DNA from: Halisarca cf. caerulea
Lineage: Eukaryota > Porifera > Demospongiae > Chondrillida > Halisarcidae
Assembly (NCBI GenBank): GCA_963170055.1
Contig: CAUJGJ010000397.1
Span: 11,369,301-11,433,300 of the forward strand
Length of the DNA stretch: 64,000 bases
Reading direction: 5' to 3'
A program made the position numbers and the translations under genes. Shown here piece by piece: positions 22,350 to 31,917 of the stretch; within the stretch, counting starts at the first letter, position 1, and every line of letters begins with the position of its first letter. Below the pieces are notes generated by a model, which made no database searches, was not told the DNA's origin, and worked only from the letters and a program-made list of their open reading frames with translations.

Positions 22350-25300
22350 TTAATGACTAACTGTTACCCCATAGCGATCTGGGGGATGGCTCACTCGACT
22401 AGATGGACAAAGAGGTGGAGGAGCTTCTGGTGATTGCCTGGCAGAATTTGACGCAGGTAGACTACCCTCGGTCAAAGAGCCTTCGAACCATGGTTGGGTA
22501 TCCCACTCTTGGGTAGGTGTAGCTTTAGCTAGACGAAGTCTAAGATGATCCACATGTCGTCGGAAACATCGACCATCTGACAATTTCACTAAATATGAAA
22601 TTGGACTCCACCTCTCCAGAACCATACCTGCTAGCCACGGTGAACCTGAACCGAAGTTCTGTACATAGACTTCAGTACCAGGAGTAAACTCTCTTGCCTT
22701 GGAGTGCAAGTCGTGGGTTACTTTCTGCCTCTCTTGCTGACTCCGTACTTGACTGCCCAGGTTGGGTTTAAGTAAGTCAAGCCGAGTCCTCAACTGGCGA
22801 CCCAACAGGAGTTCAGCAGGAGTCTGTCCGGTGGTGGTGTGCGGTGTTGTGCGATAGTTGAGCAAGAAGCGTGTGACCTTGGTCGTGAGGGTGCCCTCCT
22901 TCAATTTCCGCATTCCTAGCTTGAACGTTTGGACGGCCCTCTCTGCTTGACCATTCGAAGACGGATGGTGTGGAGAAACACAAATGTGGCGAACTCCGTT
23001 AGTGCTCATGAACTGTCGAAACTCCTCGCTTGTGAATGAAGGACCGTTGTCGGTGACTAGTTGCTCAGGTAACCCCAGAGTTGAAAAACACTGCCTCAAC
23101 TTCTCAATAGTGGTTGTCGAAGTAGATGAACTTGTTGGGTACACCTCCATCCACTTAGAGTGAGCGTCAATCAGAATCAAAAACATGTGACCTAGGAAGG
23201 GGCCTGCATAATCAGCATGAACTCGTAACCATGGTTTTGTGGGCCATTCCCATGGGTGTAAAGGTGCAACTGGGGGTGCTTTCCGGTTCTCCTGACACGC
23301 GGCACAGTGTTTCACCTTCTCCTCTAGAGCCTTGTCCACAGCCGGTCACCACACATGTTGACGAGCTAGGGACTTCATCTTCACCACCCCAGGATGGCCA
23401 TCATGCAGGAGATTCAGCACCTTGTCTTGTAGAGAAGCTGGTACCACTACCCTACTTCCCCGTAAGATACAACCACATTCTACACTCAATTCATGTGCCA
23501 TGTTCACAAAAGGTTTCAACTCACGCTTCTCCACCAATTCTGGCCAGCCGTTTGTCACAAAATTCCTCACCTTGGATAGTACTGGATCTCGGGAAGTGTG
23601 GTTCCATACGTCTGTTGACGATACAGGAGATGCATCCAGGTGTTCCATTAGCAACACTGTTTCCCTTGGTGGTGGTACCTCTGCTGGTGCACTTGGAAGT
23701 GGTAACCGACTGAGTCCATCTGCATTTCCATGGTCTCTTCCTAACTTGTAGCGGATCTGGTATGTGTATGCTCCTAGGGTCAGGGCCCATCTTTGAACCC
23801 GTGCAGAGGCCATTACCGGCACAGACTTGGTTTCGTCAAAGATATACATCAAAGGCTTGTGATCGGAGTGTATGATGAACGAACGACCATACACATACTG
23901 GTGGAAATGCTTTACACCGAAAACGATAGCCAAGGCTTCCTTATCCAGGTGCGAGTACTTGCGTTCAGCAACTGAGAGCGAACGAGATGCATAAGCAATG
24001 GGCCTTTCTGTGCCATCCTCCATGCGGTGCGATAGAACTGCCCCTACCTCGTAGGGTGATGCATCACAAGCTAAGATGATCTCCTTCTGTGGGTCGAAAT
24101 GTACCAGCAAATCTGATGACTGGAGCAAGGCCTTGACCTTATTAAAAGCCGACTGCTGAGCTGACCCCCAACACCATGGAATGCTCTTGCGAAGGAGAGT
24201 GTACAATGGGGCTGCTATTGTAGCCAAGTCTGGTAAAAACTTCCCATAATAATTCACCAGTCCCAGGAAAGATCGAAGCTCGGACACTCGGGTAGGATCT
24301 GGTGCATCGGCCACAGCCTGGATCTTGGTCTGCGTTGGTTGTAGTCCTTCTCTGGAGATTTTGTGACCCAAGTACTCTATCTCTTCCATCATGAAGGAAC
24401 ATTTCCCTTTTTTGAGCCGCATCCCTGCATCTTCTAGGCGGGTAAGGATGCTGTCGAGGTTCTGTAGGTGTTTCTCCGATGAGGGGCCAGTGACCAGGAT
24501 GTCATCTAAATACACACAGACATTCGGAATACCCTGCAAGACAGTTTCCATCGTACGTTGGAATATTGCCGGGGCTGATGACACACCAAACGGTAACCTC
24601 TGGTAACGGTAAAGACCTTTGTGTGTATTCACTGTGACAATTGGTTGGGATTCCTCCGCCAGTGGCAACTGAAGATAGGCATGCGAGAGGTCTAACTTAG
24701 AAAAGTGCTGACCTCCAGCTAGGGATGCGAACAAGTCGTCAATCCTTGGTAACGGGTAGATTTCCAACTTAGTTGCAACATTAGCAGTGAGCTTGAAGTC
24801 TCCACAGATCCTGACAGAGCCGTCGGACTTCAACACCGGCACAATGGGGGCTGCCCAGTCTGAATGTTGAACAGGAATGATAACACCACTGGCTTCAAGA
24901 CGGTTGAGCTCCTCTTCAACCTTAGAACGTAAGGCATGAGGTAATGGACGTGGCTTGTAGAATTTGGGCTTGACATCTGAACTGATGTGTAGGGTTGCTT
25001 GTGTCCCCTTTCTTTGTCTTGCCAAGCCCCTCTTGAAACACGGCCTCATGTCGCTGTGTGACATCTACCAGTGTGTCCTCCAGTTGAGTCGCAAACATAC
25101 TATACCAATCCAACTGCAGCTTGGAGAGCCAGTCTCTACCGAGTAGAGAGGGTCCAGAGCCGGCAACGACCAGGAGAGGCAAATCCAGCTGCTGACCACG
25201 GTGTCTCATAGTGACAGTCAATCCACCAACTACAGGGATCTCTGACCCTGTCTAGGTGCGCAATTTCACTTTGGAAGGCTGTAGTGGTGGTATAGATTGA

Positions 25301-25485
25301 GGTCTCCAAATGCTGGCCAGGGTTGATTCGTTCACTACCGTAACAGAGGCCCCTGTGTCCACTTCCATGACGATATCCTTGCCTTCAATGCTGACTGTAG
25401 TCTGGAGTGGGGAAACGGCTGGACCAGACACTGGGTACAAGGAGTACTCTTGAGGTTCGCCCGATGATGGCGGTGACCACTCCTT
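22350..25485 (-). pseudogene. Gypsy pol: protease, RT, RNase H, integrase
   Basis: Aspartic protease core DTGAS (about 25370) is followed by a TAG at 25249-25251. The RT part has FSKLDLSHAYLQLPL, LPFGVSSAPAIFQ and the catalytic VYLDDILVTG (about 24510). RNase H has ACDASPYEVGAVLSH and LDKEALAIVFGVKHF. Integrase has the HHCC zinc finger (HDGHPGVVKMKSLARQH...CAAC) and a D-D-E core seen in HADYAGPF, TDNGPSF and SSNGQAERA, then a C-terminal WSPISYLVKLSDGR...HVDHLR domain. Lesions: the TAG after protease, a frameshift near 25010-25060, and a TGA at 23343-23345 where gypsy elements have tryptophan (HVWWP). The element cannot make a full Pol. Confidence 0.92.
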
Positions 25486-26547
25486 CACGGGCTCGTTATA
25501 GTCGGGCTGGGAAAACCAGAAAAAATGGCTGCCGCTTGGAAGTGGTTATAAATATACCGGATTTTTTAGTTTAGAATAACATTTTTGTAGCTATTCGAAT
25601 CTGTTATATGTTCATTGACTATATATCGAAATGTTAGTGTACAAGATATAAATGTATTTCTTTTCAGAAAATCTAAAACAAGCTCGATAAAAGTGGTATG
25701 TTTTGCAGTAAACGTGGATGTCCGGACGTGTAGACGCTTACAAACAGCTACAAGATTGGTATGAGATGAAAGAGAAAAATTTACTCTATAAGCTATTTGT
25801 GAGCGGGAAAAATATAATCCTTCCTGAAACACTTATAAGAAAAAATGTACTTTTGTGGCTAAAAAATGTGAAAATTAGACTTTAAAATGGTTACAACTTT
25901 AGCGTACCTGGTTATATCTTCTCCGCTCACCAACTATACGTCCACACAACTATTTTGAAACCAACAATATCTTCTTTGAAGGGTATGATGGCCATCTACA
26001 CGTCCGGATCCCACGATTTTTATAAACTTGGTTGCAAGCGACCATTTAACTGTGACGTTGTGCATGCGTAGATGTCGTCACCAAGCACATACACGATTAA
26101 TGCCATGGATACTCGCGGATACTAATCCACCGGATACTTTAGTCTTTTGTCTACACTTCTTTTCGCCGAGCGGGAGGTTTGATCAATCGATCTTCGAGTC
26201 TTATCAGTAAGTTCTTGATACTTTCATGTTTTTTCATGGCGTGTACTGGTTGTCCTCTAAGCGTAATAACGAAAGAGTAACCGTTGGCTTGCCACAGCGT
26301 ATTGGTAATCGTGATTCTGGCAATGTTTGAATTCAAGTTGACTCTAGTCTAGTAGTAGTTGGATTGGGTCTTAATATTATCTTGTTTTGCCTGTTCAGTG
26401 TGACATTCGTGCGGCTTTTGATGACGTATAAATACGATTCACTTCAGCTGATCCGCGCATCGTGACGTATGGTGATACATTCCTTAAATTCCAGTACTTT
26501 GTCACCTAAAATCCCCGATTTCTGAGCCCGACTATAATGTCCCTGTG
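25486..26547. mobile_element. CACAGG-family element, 1.06 kb derivative
   Basis: Terminal inverted repeats: left CACGGGCTCGTTATAGTCGGG, right end (reverse complement) CACAGGGACATTATAGTCGGG. It is flanked by a 2-bp duplication TT (25484-25485 and 26548-26549). It lies between gag and protease of the gypsy element; without it and one TT the gypsy reading continues in frame. Subterminal sequence matches the elements at 31918 and 54435: AAAATGGCTGCCGCTT near the left end, GTCCGGACGTGTAGACG near 25720, ACTTTGTCACCTAAAATCC near the right end. No coding capacity, so it must be moved in trans. Confidence 0.9.
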
Positions 26548-27314
26548 TTGGTCAAATGCACTGTTTTGTATCCCTTCAGCATTTCCGATTTCATTGCAGC
26601 TTTACTTCTACAGACCTTACGGATGTGACCCTTCTTGCCACAGGCATGACACTCTACATGCTGGAAACGGCATTGTGAAGGTTCATGTGAACCACCACAT
26701 CGATAGCAAGAACGGGGAATGGAGGGCTTCTTCCTAGTTGTGGACTGGTCCTGCAACTTTTGAATTGGTTCACTGATGGTCATTTCACGGGAGTGTAATT
26801 CCTGTGCATCACGTTCAGCCAACTCCATAGCCTGTACCATCTTAAAAGCCGTGTCGAACGTGAGGTCAGCTTCAGCCAGCAGACGTTGTTGACAACGACT
26901 ATTCGTGATGCCACACACTAATCGATCCCGGAGCATCTCATCTAAGCGCTCCCCATAACCGCAGTGCTCTGACAGTCTTCGTAGTTCCGCGACATAACCA
27001 GCGATTGATTCCCCAGGCTTCTGCGAACGTGAATTAAACTTGTACCTCTGGACGATCTGCGACGGTTTCGGGTTGTAATGAAGCCGTACTTTGTCCACTA
27101 TGTCTTTGTACGGGACAGCAGTTGGCTTCTCTGGAGCCACCAGGCTTCGTATGAGCCCATACGTTGGTGTCCCGCAACAAGCTAGAAGAATTGCGCGCTG
27201 CTTCTCCGCGCTTTTGACCTCGTTCGCGGTGAAATAAAACTCCATTCATTCAATGTACGTAGGCCATTCCTCTCCGATGCCCGAAAACTCTCCAACGGTA
27301 CCGTGTACTGCCAT
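26548..27314 (-). pseudogene. Gypsy gag
   Basis: Starts at the ATG at 27314. An in-frame TGA at 27246-27248 falls just before MEFYFTANEV, where relatives read straight through. The capsid-like region shows YGLIRSLVAPEKP, YNPKPSQIVQRYKF, GESIAGYVAELRRLSEHC and RDRLVCGI. Two zinc knuckles follow, CYRCGGSHEPSQC and CHACGKKGHIRKVC (about 26705-26605). The frame runs to the CACAGG-family insertion and originally continued into protease. Confidence 0.9.
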
Positions 27315-27334
27315 TGTTCACCTCGTCGCCAAAA

Positions 27335-27545
27335 TGTGGTGTTCCACTATTCGCAAAACAACAATGAACCTGCACTACAATAATTCACTGGAAACATACA
27401 CGAGGTACAACACGTGGTCGTCCTTGGCTGACCAATCAACTCAAAAGAAAGACACGTGATTACAGGCACATACGTAAGAAAACTATTAATATAATAACAC
27501 ACACACAACATCTACCCCAAGTCTACATCACACTTGATCACTACA
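27335..27545 (-). repeat. Gypsy LTR, 5' copy in element orientation
   Basis: 211 bp, same ends as the left LTR (TGTGGTGTTCC...GATCACTACA), followed by the CTGAT duplication at 27546-27550. Confidence 0.93.
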
Positions 27546-27904
27546 CTGATGTCATCTCATGGAACTATACAGTTGAAAGTGTGTGCACAATGACTTACGA
27601 CTTATAATAATGTAATAATAATAATTTTTAATAATGACTTAATGACTAAATTTATTAGGGGCTGCCGCAGGCAGCCCCTATGTGACCGTCCGCAGGAAAA
27701 GGGAATATGCGCATCAAAACACTAATCGAGAAACAAGCGTTTGAAATTCGCGCACTTTCATTAACGTATAACTCCGTATGCGCAGATCACATCAGTGTAT
27801 ACTAAACACCATGATGAAGCTCATTTAGTGGGCTTTAAATAGATACCCAATACGTGGTAGTGAGCGCTTCGATTTGAGTATTTTTCGGAGTTTTTTTTAG
27901 AACC

Positions 27905-29893
27905 ATGTGTGAACGCAATCTCGCTCTTCAACAAGATCTGCCTCCTTCGCCAACAGTTCAAGATGAAAGACAGTCTACAACATCTTTTCAAGGTATTGAA
28001 GCCTTTTTTCAAATGCCAACAAGGTCCCTTCCTTGGCTAACCACCATTGCTGAAGATGGAGATATTGATCTCAGCCCTGATGATTGCAATGAACTGGATT
28101 CTGTTGAAAGATTTATTATTAAGAGTTGCCATTGTCAGAAGGGCCCAGAAAACAAACCTTGCTGTTTCTTGTTTTCAAGGGACACCTATGTCAGTCACAG
28201 AAGTCAGTGTCTGGAGCTAAAGAGAGAAGAGTTGGATATGGTCATCTTAGCCAACATTGATGCTCGCTGGTCAGAAGATTTAAAACACGATTCTCGTTTT
28301 AAAGTGCCATTTTACTTTCAGGGAAAACAAATATGTAAGACAACCTTTTTGTTCCTGTATAGCATTTCAAGTCACCGCTATGAAAACCTTTATAAGCACT
28401 ATGTCTCCAATGGATTAACCACGCGTCAGCATGGTAATTCAAGGCGATTACCAGCTAACACGTTATCTCAGGATGCCGTTGAAGATGTTGTTGCATTTAT
28501 CAAGAATTTTGCCCGTGCTCATGCACTGCCTTTGCCAGGTTGTCTTCCAGGTCACAAGGACAAAGTGTTGGTATTACCCTCTGATCTTTCGAAATCATCC
28601 ATTTTTGAACGTTACAAGGAAGCTTGTACAAAAGCAGAAATGTCTCCTGTAGGTCGTAGTAAATTTTATGATACGTGGCATTCACTACTACCACACATAT
28701 CTATTGCAACACCAAGCAGTGATTTGTGCTTTGTTTGTCAACAAAATAATCTGGCCATTCAACAGTCGGCATGTTTGTCTGAAGAAGAGAAGACTGAACG
28801 CTTACAAATTGCAAATGATCACCTAAAAAGAGCAAAGACCGAGCGAGAATACTACAATCAGCAAGTAGACGAGGCTGTACAAGAAATAAAAAAGAGTACA
28901 ACACCAACTGTAGCTCATTACAGTTTTGATTTTGCTCAGCAGGTATTTTATCCCTATGATGCACAGCAAACTGGGCCAGAGTACTTTAAAGCAGCACGGA
29001 AGTGTGGGGTTTTTGGTGTATGTAATGATGGGAAGAATATTCAAATATTTTATCTAATTGACGAAGCTGAGAATCCTGGGAAAGGGGCAGATTGTGTCAT
29101 CAGTATCCTCCATCACTTCTTTAGTACTCACGGCATGAAAGAAAAGCATGTAAAATTGCATGCAGACAATTGTGTTGCTCAGAACAAAAACAATCCCACC
29201 ATCCAGTACTTGATGTGGAGAGTAATGACTGCGAGACATGCGTCAGTAGAACTGTCATTCATGTTAGTAGGCCATACTAAATTTTCTCCAGATCGTTTCT
29301 TTGGAATATTCAAGAAGACATATCGTCATTCAACAATCTCTACCATTAACGAACTTCAGATGGTAGTGCAACGCTCGTCTTCTCAGCAGACTATTCCTCA
29401 GCTTATCCGAGATATTTACGGATGTCCACAAGTATCATTTTACCAATGGTCTACATTTCTCAGCAATTTTTTCACCACCATACCCAATATCTCCACCTAT
29501 CACAGTTTCCGTGTGTGTGATAGCAAACCAGGTGTTGTCTTTCTAAAGGAGTTCTCTGACAGCCCTGAAGTTGAACATAGAATTCTCAAGAAAGGAATCA
29601 CATTTGATGCTATCACTGATGCAGAGCCGCAAAGGACAAGGATACCTGGCCTAGATTTAAATCGTCAGTGGTATTTGTATGAACATATACGACAGCACTG
29701 CAAGAGCACTTTAGCAAAAGATTTCACATGTCCAAAGCCAACTGAACCCAAACCAGTAAGATTTAATAGTGTACCAGTAGTCTCAGGCAAAGATTCAGAT
29801 GAAACACCAGCCACAAGGAAGCAGCCAAGACTATGCAGTCATTGCAAAGAGCCTGGACACACTAAAAGGACGTGCTCTATGTTAAAGAACTAA
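27905..29893 (+). CDS. DUF7869 protein, probable transposase (662 aa, intact)
   Basis: Single uninterrupted ORF filling the transposon. The N-terminus has a possible zinc site (CHCQKGPENKPCC, residues 75-87), and DLCFVC follows at 273-278. The conserved core resembles an RNase H-like nuclease: a strand with SFDFAQQ (Asp342), LHADNCVAQNKNN (Asp421) and GHTKFSPDRFFG (Asp463), followed by YQWSTFLSNFF...HSFRV. These aspartates are my candidate catalytic residues, by analogy with DDD/E transposases. The C-terminus ends in a CCHC knuckle (CSHCKEPGHTKRTC, residues 644-657), which could bind DNA or RNA. The family is recorded as a domain of unknown function in cnidarians, sponges and others. Precise TIRs and TSD around this gene argue that it is the transposase. 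The start at 27905 is the first ATG, with no upstream in-frame coding. Confidence 0.88.
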   Translation: MCERNLALQQDLPPSPTVQDERQSTTSFQGIEAFFQMPTRSLPWLTTIAEDGDIDLSPDDCNELDSVERFIIKSCHCQKGPENKPCCFLFSRDTYVSHRSQCLELKREELDMVILANIDARWSEDLKHDSRFKVPFYFQGKQICKTTFLFLYSISSHRYENLYKHYVSNGLTTRQHGNSRRLPANTLSQDAVEDVVAFIKNFARAHALPLPGCLPGHKDKVLVLPSDLSKSSIFERYKEACTKAEMSPVGRSKFYDTWHSLLPHISIATPSSDLCFVCQQNNLAIQQSACLSEEEKTERLQIANDHLKRAKTEREYYNQQVDEAVQEIKKSTTPTVAHYSFDFAQQVFYPYDAQQTGPEYFKAARKCGVFGVCNDGKNIQIFYLIDEAENPGKGADCVISILHHFFSTHGMKEKHVKLHADNCVAQNKNNPTIQYLMWRVMTARHASVELSFMLVGHTKFSPDRFFGIFKKTYRHSTISTINELQMVVQRSSSQQTIPQLIRDIYGCPQVSFYQWSTFLSNFFTTIPNISTYHSFRVCDSKPGVVFLKEFSDSPEVEHRILKKGITFDAITDAEPQRTRIPGLDLNRQWYLYEHIRQHCKSTLAKDFTCPKPTEPKPVRFNSVPVVSGKDSDETPATRKQPRLCSHCKEPGHTKRTCSMLKN

Positions 29894-29937
29894 TGTTTTC
29901 TCGTTTTTAATCGTAATAAGTCATATGCAGTTATTTA

Positions 29938-29943
29938 AATAAA
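29938..29943 (+). terminator. Polyadenylation signal AATAAA
   Basis: AATAAA about 45 bp past the DUF7869 stop codon, inside the transposon. Confidence 0.6.
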
Positions 29944-30582
29944 ATTGATAGCCATTGTGAGTTTTTCTTTGTAAACATGTCACAGATGTGTAACTTTGTG
30001 ATTGTGCCACTATTGTCTACTTTATATTTTCTTTTACTTTGTTTTGATGCTTTTCTGTAAGAAAACAGGTTACTTCCTGTTCTTGTTGTAACTTCCGGTT
30101 TTAATTAATTCAATTTACGGATACTACAGGTTGCTATGGTAACAAAATTTGCATGATTTGAATAGACCAAGATCTATAGAAAGCATATCTGGAAAAAAAC
30201 TGAAGTGTGAAAATTTGACCATATTCCCTTTTCCTGCGGATGGTCACCTATATTGTTTTCATTTGGACTTCCGGTGTGTAACGCTCGTCCGATATATATA
30301 TATATATATATATAATATGGATTTGAAGAAAAGTCTTATAATAGAGAATTTATATAATAGTAATAGAGAAGTATGAATTTATACAGGAATGAGTTATAGG
30401 AATTGTTTTGAAAACAATTGCCAAATATGGCAATTGTTTTCAAAACAATCGTCCAGTTACAATAAACAGTATGTTCAATGAATGTTCAGCTGTGCACTTA
30501 CACTCCAATGCTTTGCAAGTGATTCGAGTGCGTGGGGCGGCAGCCCCCACGAGTTTTTAACTCGAATTACTTGTTGACTTAC

Positions 30583-31011
30583 GACCAGCTCCGGTGAGGT
30601 GCCTTGTGGTAGTCGTAGTCTCTTTGGTGCTATACTTGCAGGAATGATAGCGGGTGGTCGTCTTGTTGGTGGCAGAGTGACAGGGTTTGATGTCGTGATA
30701 GGGGGAGCACACAAATTGTCCACTCTTAGACTAATGGCTTGTCTAATTTCACCCAGTTGCTTTTCTAGTTTCTCCCACTTTGAAAGCTGGTCTGCTTTGC
30801 AAATGTATTGTTCATTGGTTGGTAGTGTTTGAAGTGCCTCCTGTACATTATATCCTGGATGCTGTTCTTCACAAAATGCTTGTATTTGCTGTAGGTGTAC
30901 TCTGCCTGCACTTTCTGGAGATAGCACTTTCCTCATCCTTTTATCTGAAACAGTTGTTTTGCACAAGGCGCATTTGTACAATGTTACTCTTGAGGATCCT
31001 GGTTGGCTCAT
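30583..31011 (-). CDS. Putative first exon of the DUF6589 gene (zinc finger)
   Basis: Starts at ATG 31011 and reads a Cys-rich N-terminal domain (YKCALCKTTVSDKRMRKVL...CEEQHPGYN...YICKADQLSKWEKLEKQLGEI) followed by a Pro-rich tail. The reading ends at a strong GTAAGT donor (minus strand, 30582-30577), with the last residues being PELV. DUF6589 proteins of animals typically begin with such a CxxC domain, and the copy at 55215 has the same layout (CCVCNAPARDRRRHVLL). The remaining exons follow on the same strand at 22030-18590, across an intron filled with the hairpin repeat, the DUF7869 transposon and gypsy. Linkage is inferred from strand, donor and family order. Confidence 0.6.
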
Positions 31012-31128
31012 TTTACAAACAATGGTATTGACCGATTCTCACAAACCAGAAACTGAAAATATACCTATGTATATACTACTGGTCAACCAGTTTCTACTGC
31101 TTACATATACCTATATTCTGACTCAGGC

Positions 31129-31297
31129 CTCGTTTACACGTATACGTTTAGCCTGTAAAACATGTTAGAATCAAGTCGTTTGGGGGCTCCGTTTATACGA
31201 ATTCGCCGTAAATGATTACGTAATATGCATCGTTCCGAAGCCACCTTTCAAAGCGTGTAAGTTCCGAATCGCCGTATACTGACGACAGTGTAAACGG
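31129..31297. repeat. Probable Harbinger left end / promoter palindrome
   Basis: CCTCGTTTACACGTATACG near 31130 pairs imperfectly with CGTATACTGACGACAGTGTAAACG near 31272-31296, just before the transposase ORF. No matching right terminus was found. Confidence 0.4.
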
Positions 31298-31915
31298 GTG
31301 AAACATGTATTGTTTTCATGTGTGTCATGTGACTGCAAAGGCGTGATATACTTGAAGCTCGACGTAACGATGGAGAAGAAAGTGGCAGTATTTGCGATTG
31401 TGACGATATTGATCCAATTGATGGCCTTATACCAGTTTACTGGTCTTTTGTTTGTGTTTAATTACATGCTGTATCATCAGCGAAGAGTACTTTTGACAAG
31501 AGCAATGGAAACGTTGGCCCAACCAGCCAGAACGAGCAGCAAAGTACGTACGAAACGGACTCGGAGGAAGAGGAGGTACTGGATAAATCCCGGGCGATCG
31601 CAGGAATTGTGGGCCAACTTCGTAAATGGCACTGTCGTGGATGAGGCATGGAAAGCAAACTTCAGAATGCGTAAGGAGAATTTCTATAAGCTGTGCGATG
31701 AACTGTCTCCATATACCCGAAAACAGACAACTTCCATGCGTTCTCCTATCGATGTGGAAAGGCAAGTGGCACTTACTCTATATTATCTGTCAACTCCACA
31801 GACTATATTAACAGGAAGGGTCGTTTTTCTTTGAATGTGCAAGCTTGTTGCGATTTTCGACATTGTTTTATGGACGTTGTGGTAAAATGGCCTGGTAGTG
31901 TTCACAACGCTCGAA
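31298..31915 (+). pseudogene. HARBI1-like: Harbinger transposase, N-terminal part
   Basis: Shows RRKRRYWINPGRSQELWANFV, WKANFRMRKENFYKLCDELSPYTRKQTT and ERQVALTLYYLS, typical of PIF/Harbinger transposases. After YYLS the sequence jumps directly to NSTDYINRKGRFSLNVQACCDF (about 31788-31850) in another frame. About 130 residues carrying the first catalytic Asp (usual GAIDGTH) are missing, an internal deletion. The frame then continues through DVVVKWPGSVHNARI to the CACAGG-family insertion at 31918. The start could be 31298 or the ATG near 31370. Confidence 0.88.
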
Positions 31916-31917
31916 TA

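Larger units (their letters stand above)
22127..27545 (-). mobile_element. Ty3/gypsy LTR retrotransposon
   Basis: Complete but inactive Ty3/gypsy element, transcribed leftward. It consists of two 208-211 bp LTRs, a 5-bp CTGAT duplication, a primer-binding-site-like region next to the right LTR (minus TGGCGACGAGGTGAAC, about 27317-27332), gag, protease, reverse transcriptase, RNase H and integrase in gypsy order, and a polypurine tract. A 1062-bp CACAGG-family element (25486-26547) is nested between gag and protease. LTR divergence of about 1.4% indicates a fairly young insertion. It sits in what appears to be the long first intron of the DUF6589 gene. Confidence 0.93.
27682..30247 (+). mobile_element. 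DUF7869 DNA transposon with TIRs and CTAT duplication
   Basis: 2566-bp element. Terminal inverted repeats are 28 bp (27682-27709 and 30220-30247), beginning GTGACC and identical except for one G/A difference. The host repeat reads CCCCTAT before and CTATATTG after; the unoccupied sister copy (reverse complement of about 376-400) reads CCCCTATATTG. CTAT (27678-27681 and 30248-30251) is therefore a genuine 4-bp target duplication. The only gene is the intact DUF7869 ORF. Intact TIRs, TSD and ORF make this the youngest and possibly still active autonomous element here. Confidence 0.93.
27656..30574 (-). repeat. Hairpin-ended repeat, copy 3, split by a transposon
   Basis: Reverse complement of 59-410. 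The GC hairpin end lies at 27656-27681 and the remaining 323 bp at 30248-30574, including the 48-bp palindrome and the AAGTAATTCGAGT stem. The two pieces are separated by the DUF7869 transposon, with CTAT duplicated. The right edge sits about 8 bp inside the putative GTAAGT intron donor at 30577-30582. Confidence 0.88.

Noticed and set aside
5899..27248. TGA read as tryptophan (altered genetic code)
   Set aside because: The intact DUF7869 gene uses TGG for tryptophan without internal TGA, and the TGA-bearing genes also have frameshifts; decay is simpler.
59..30574. The inverted pair 59-410 / 27656-30574 as terminal repeats of one 30-kb giant transposon
   Set aside because: The same repeat also occurs alone (8931) and the two copies are complete small elements with their own ends; no capsid, polymerase or integrase set lies between them, so two independent insertions are simpler.
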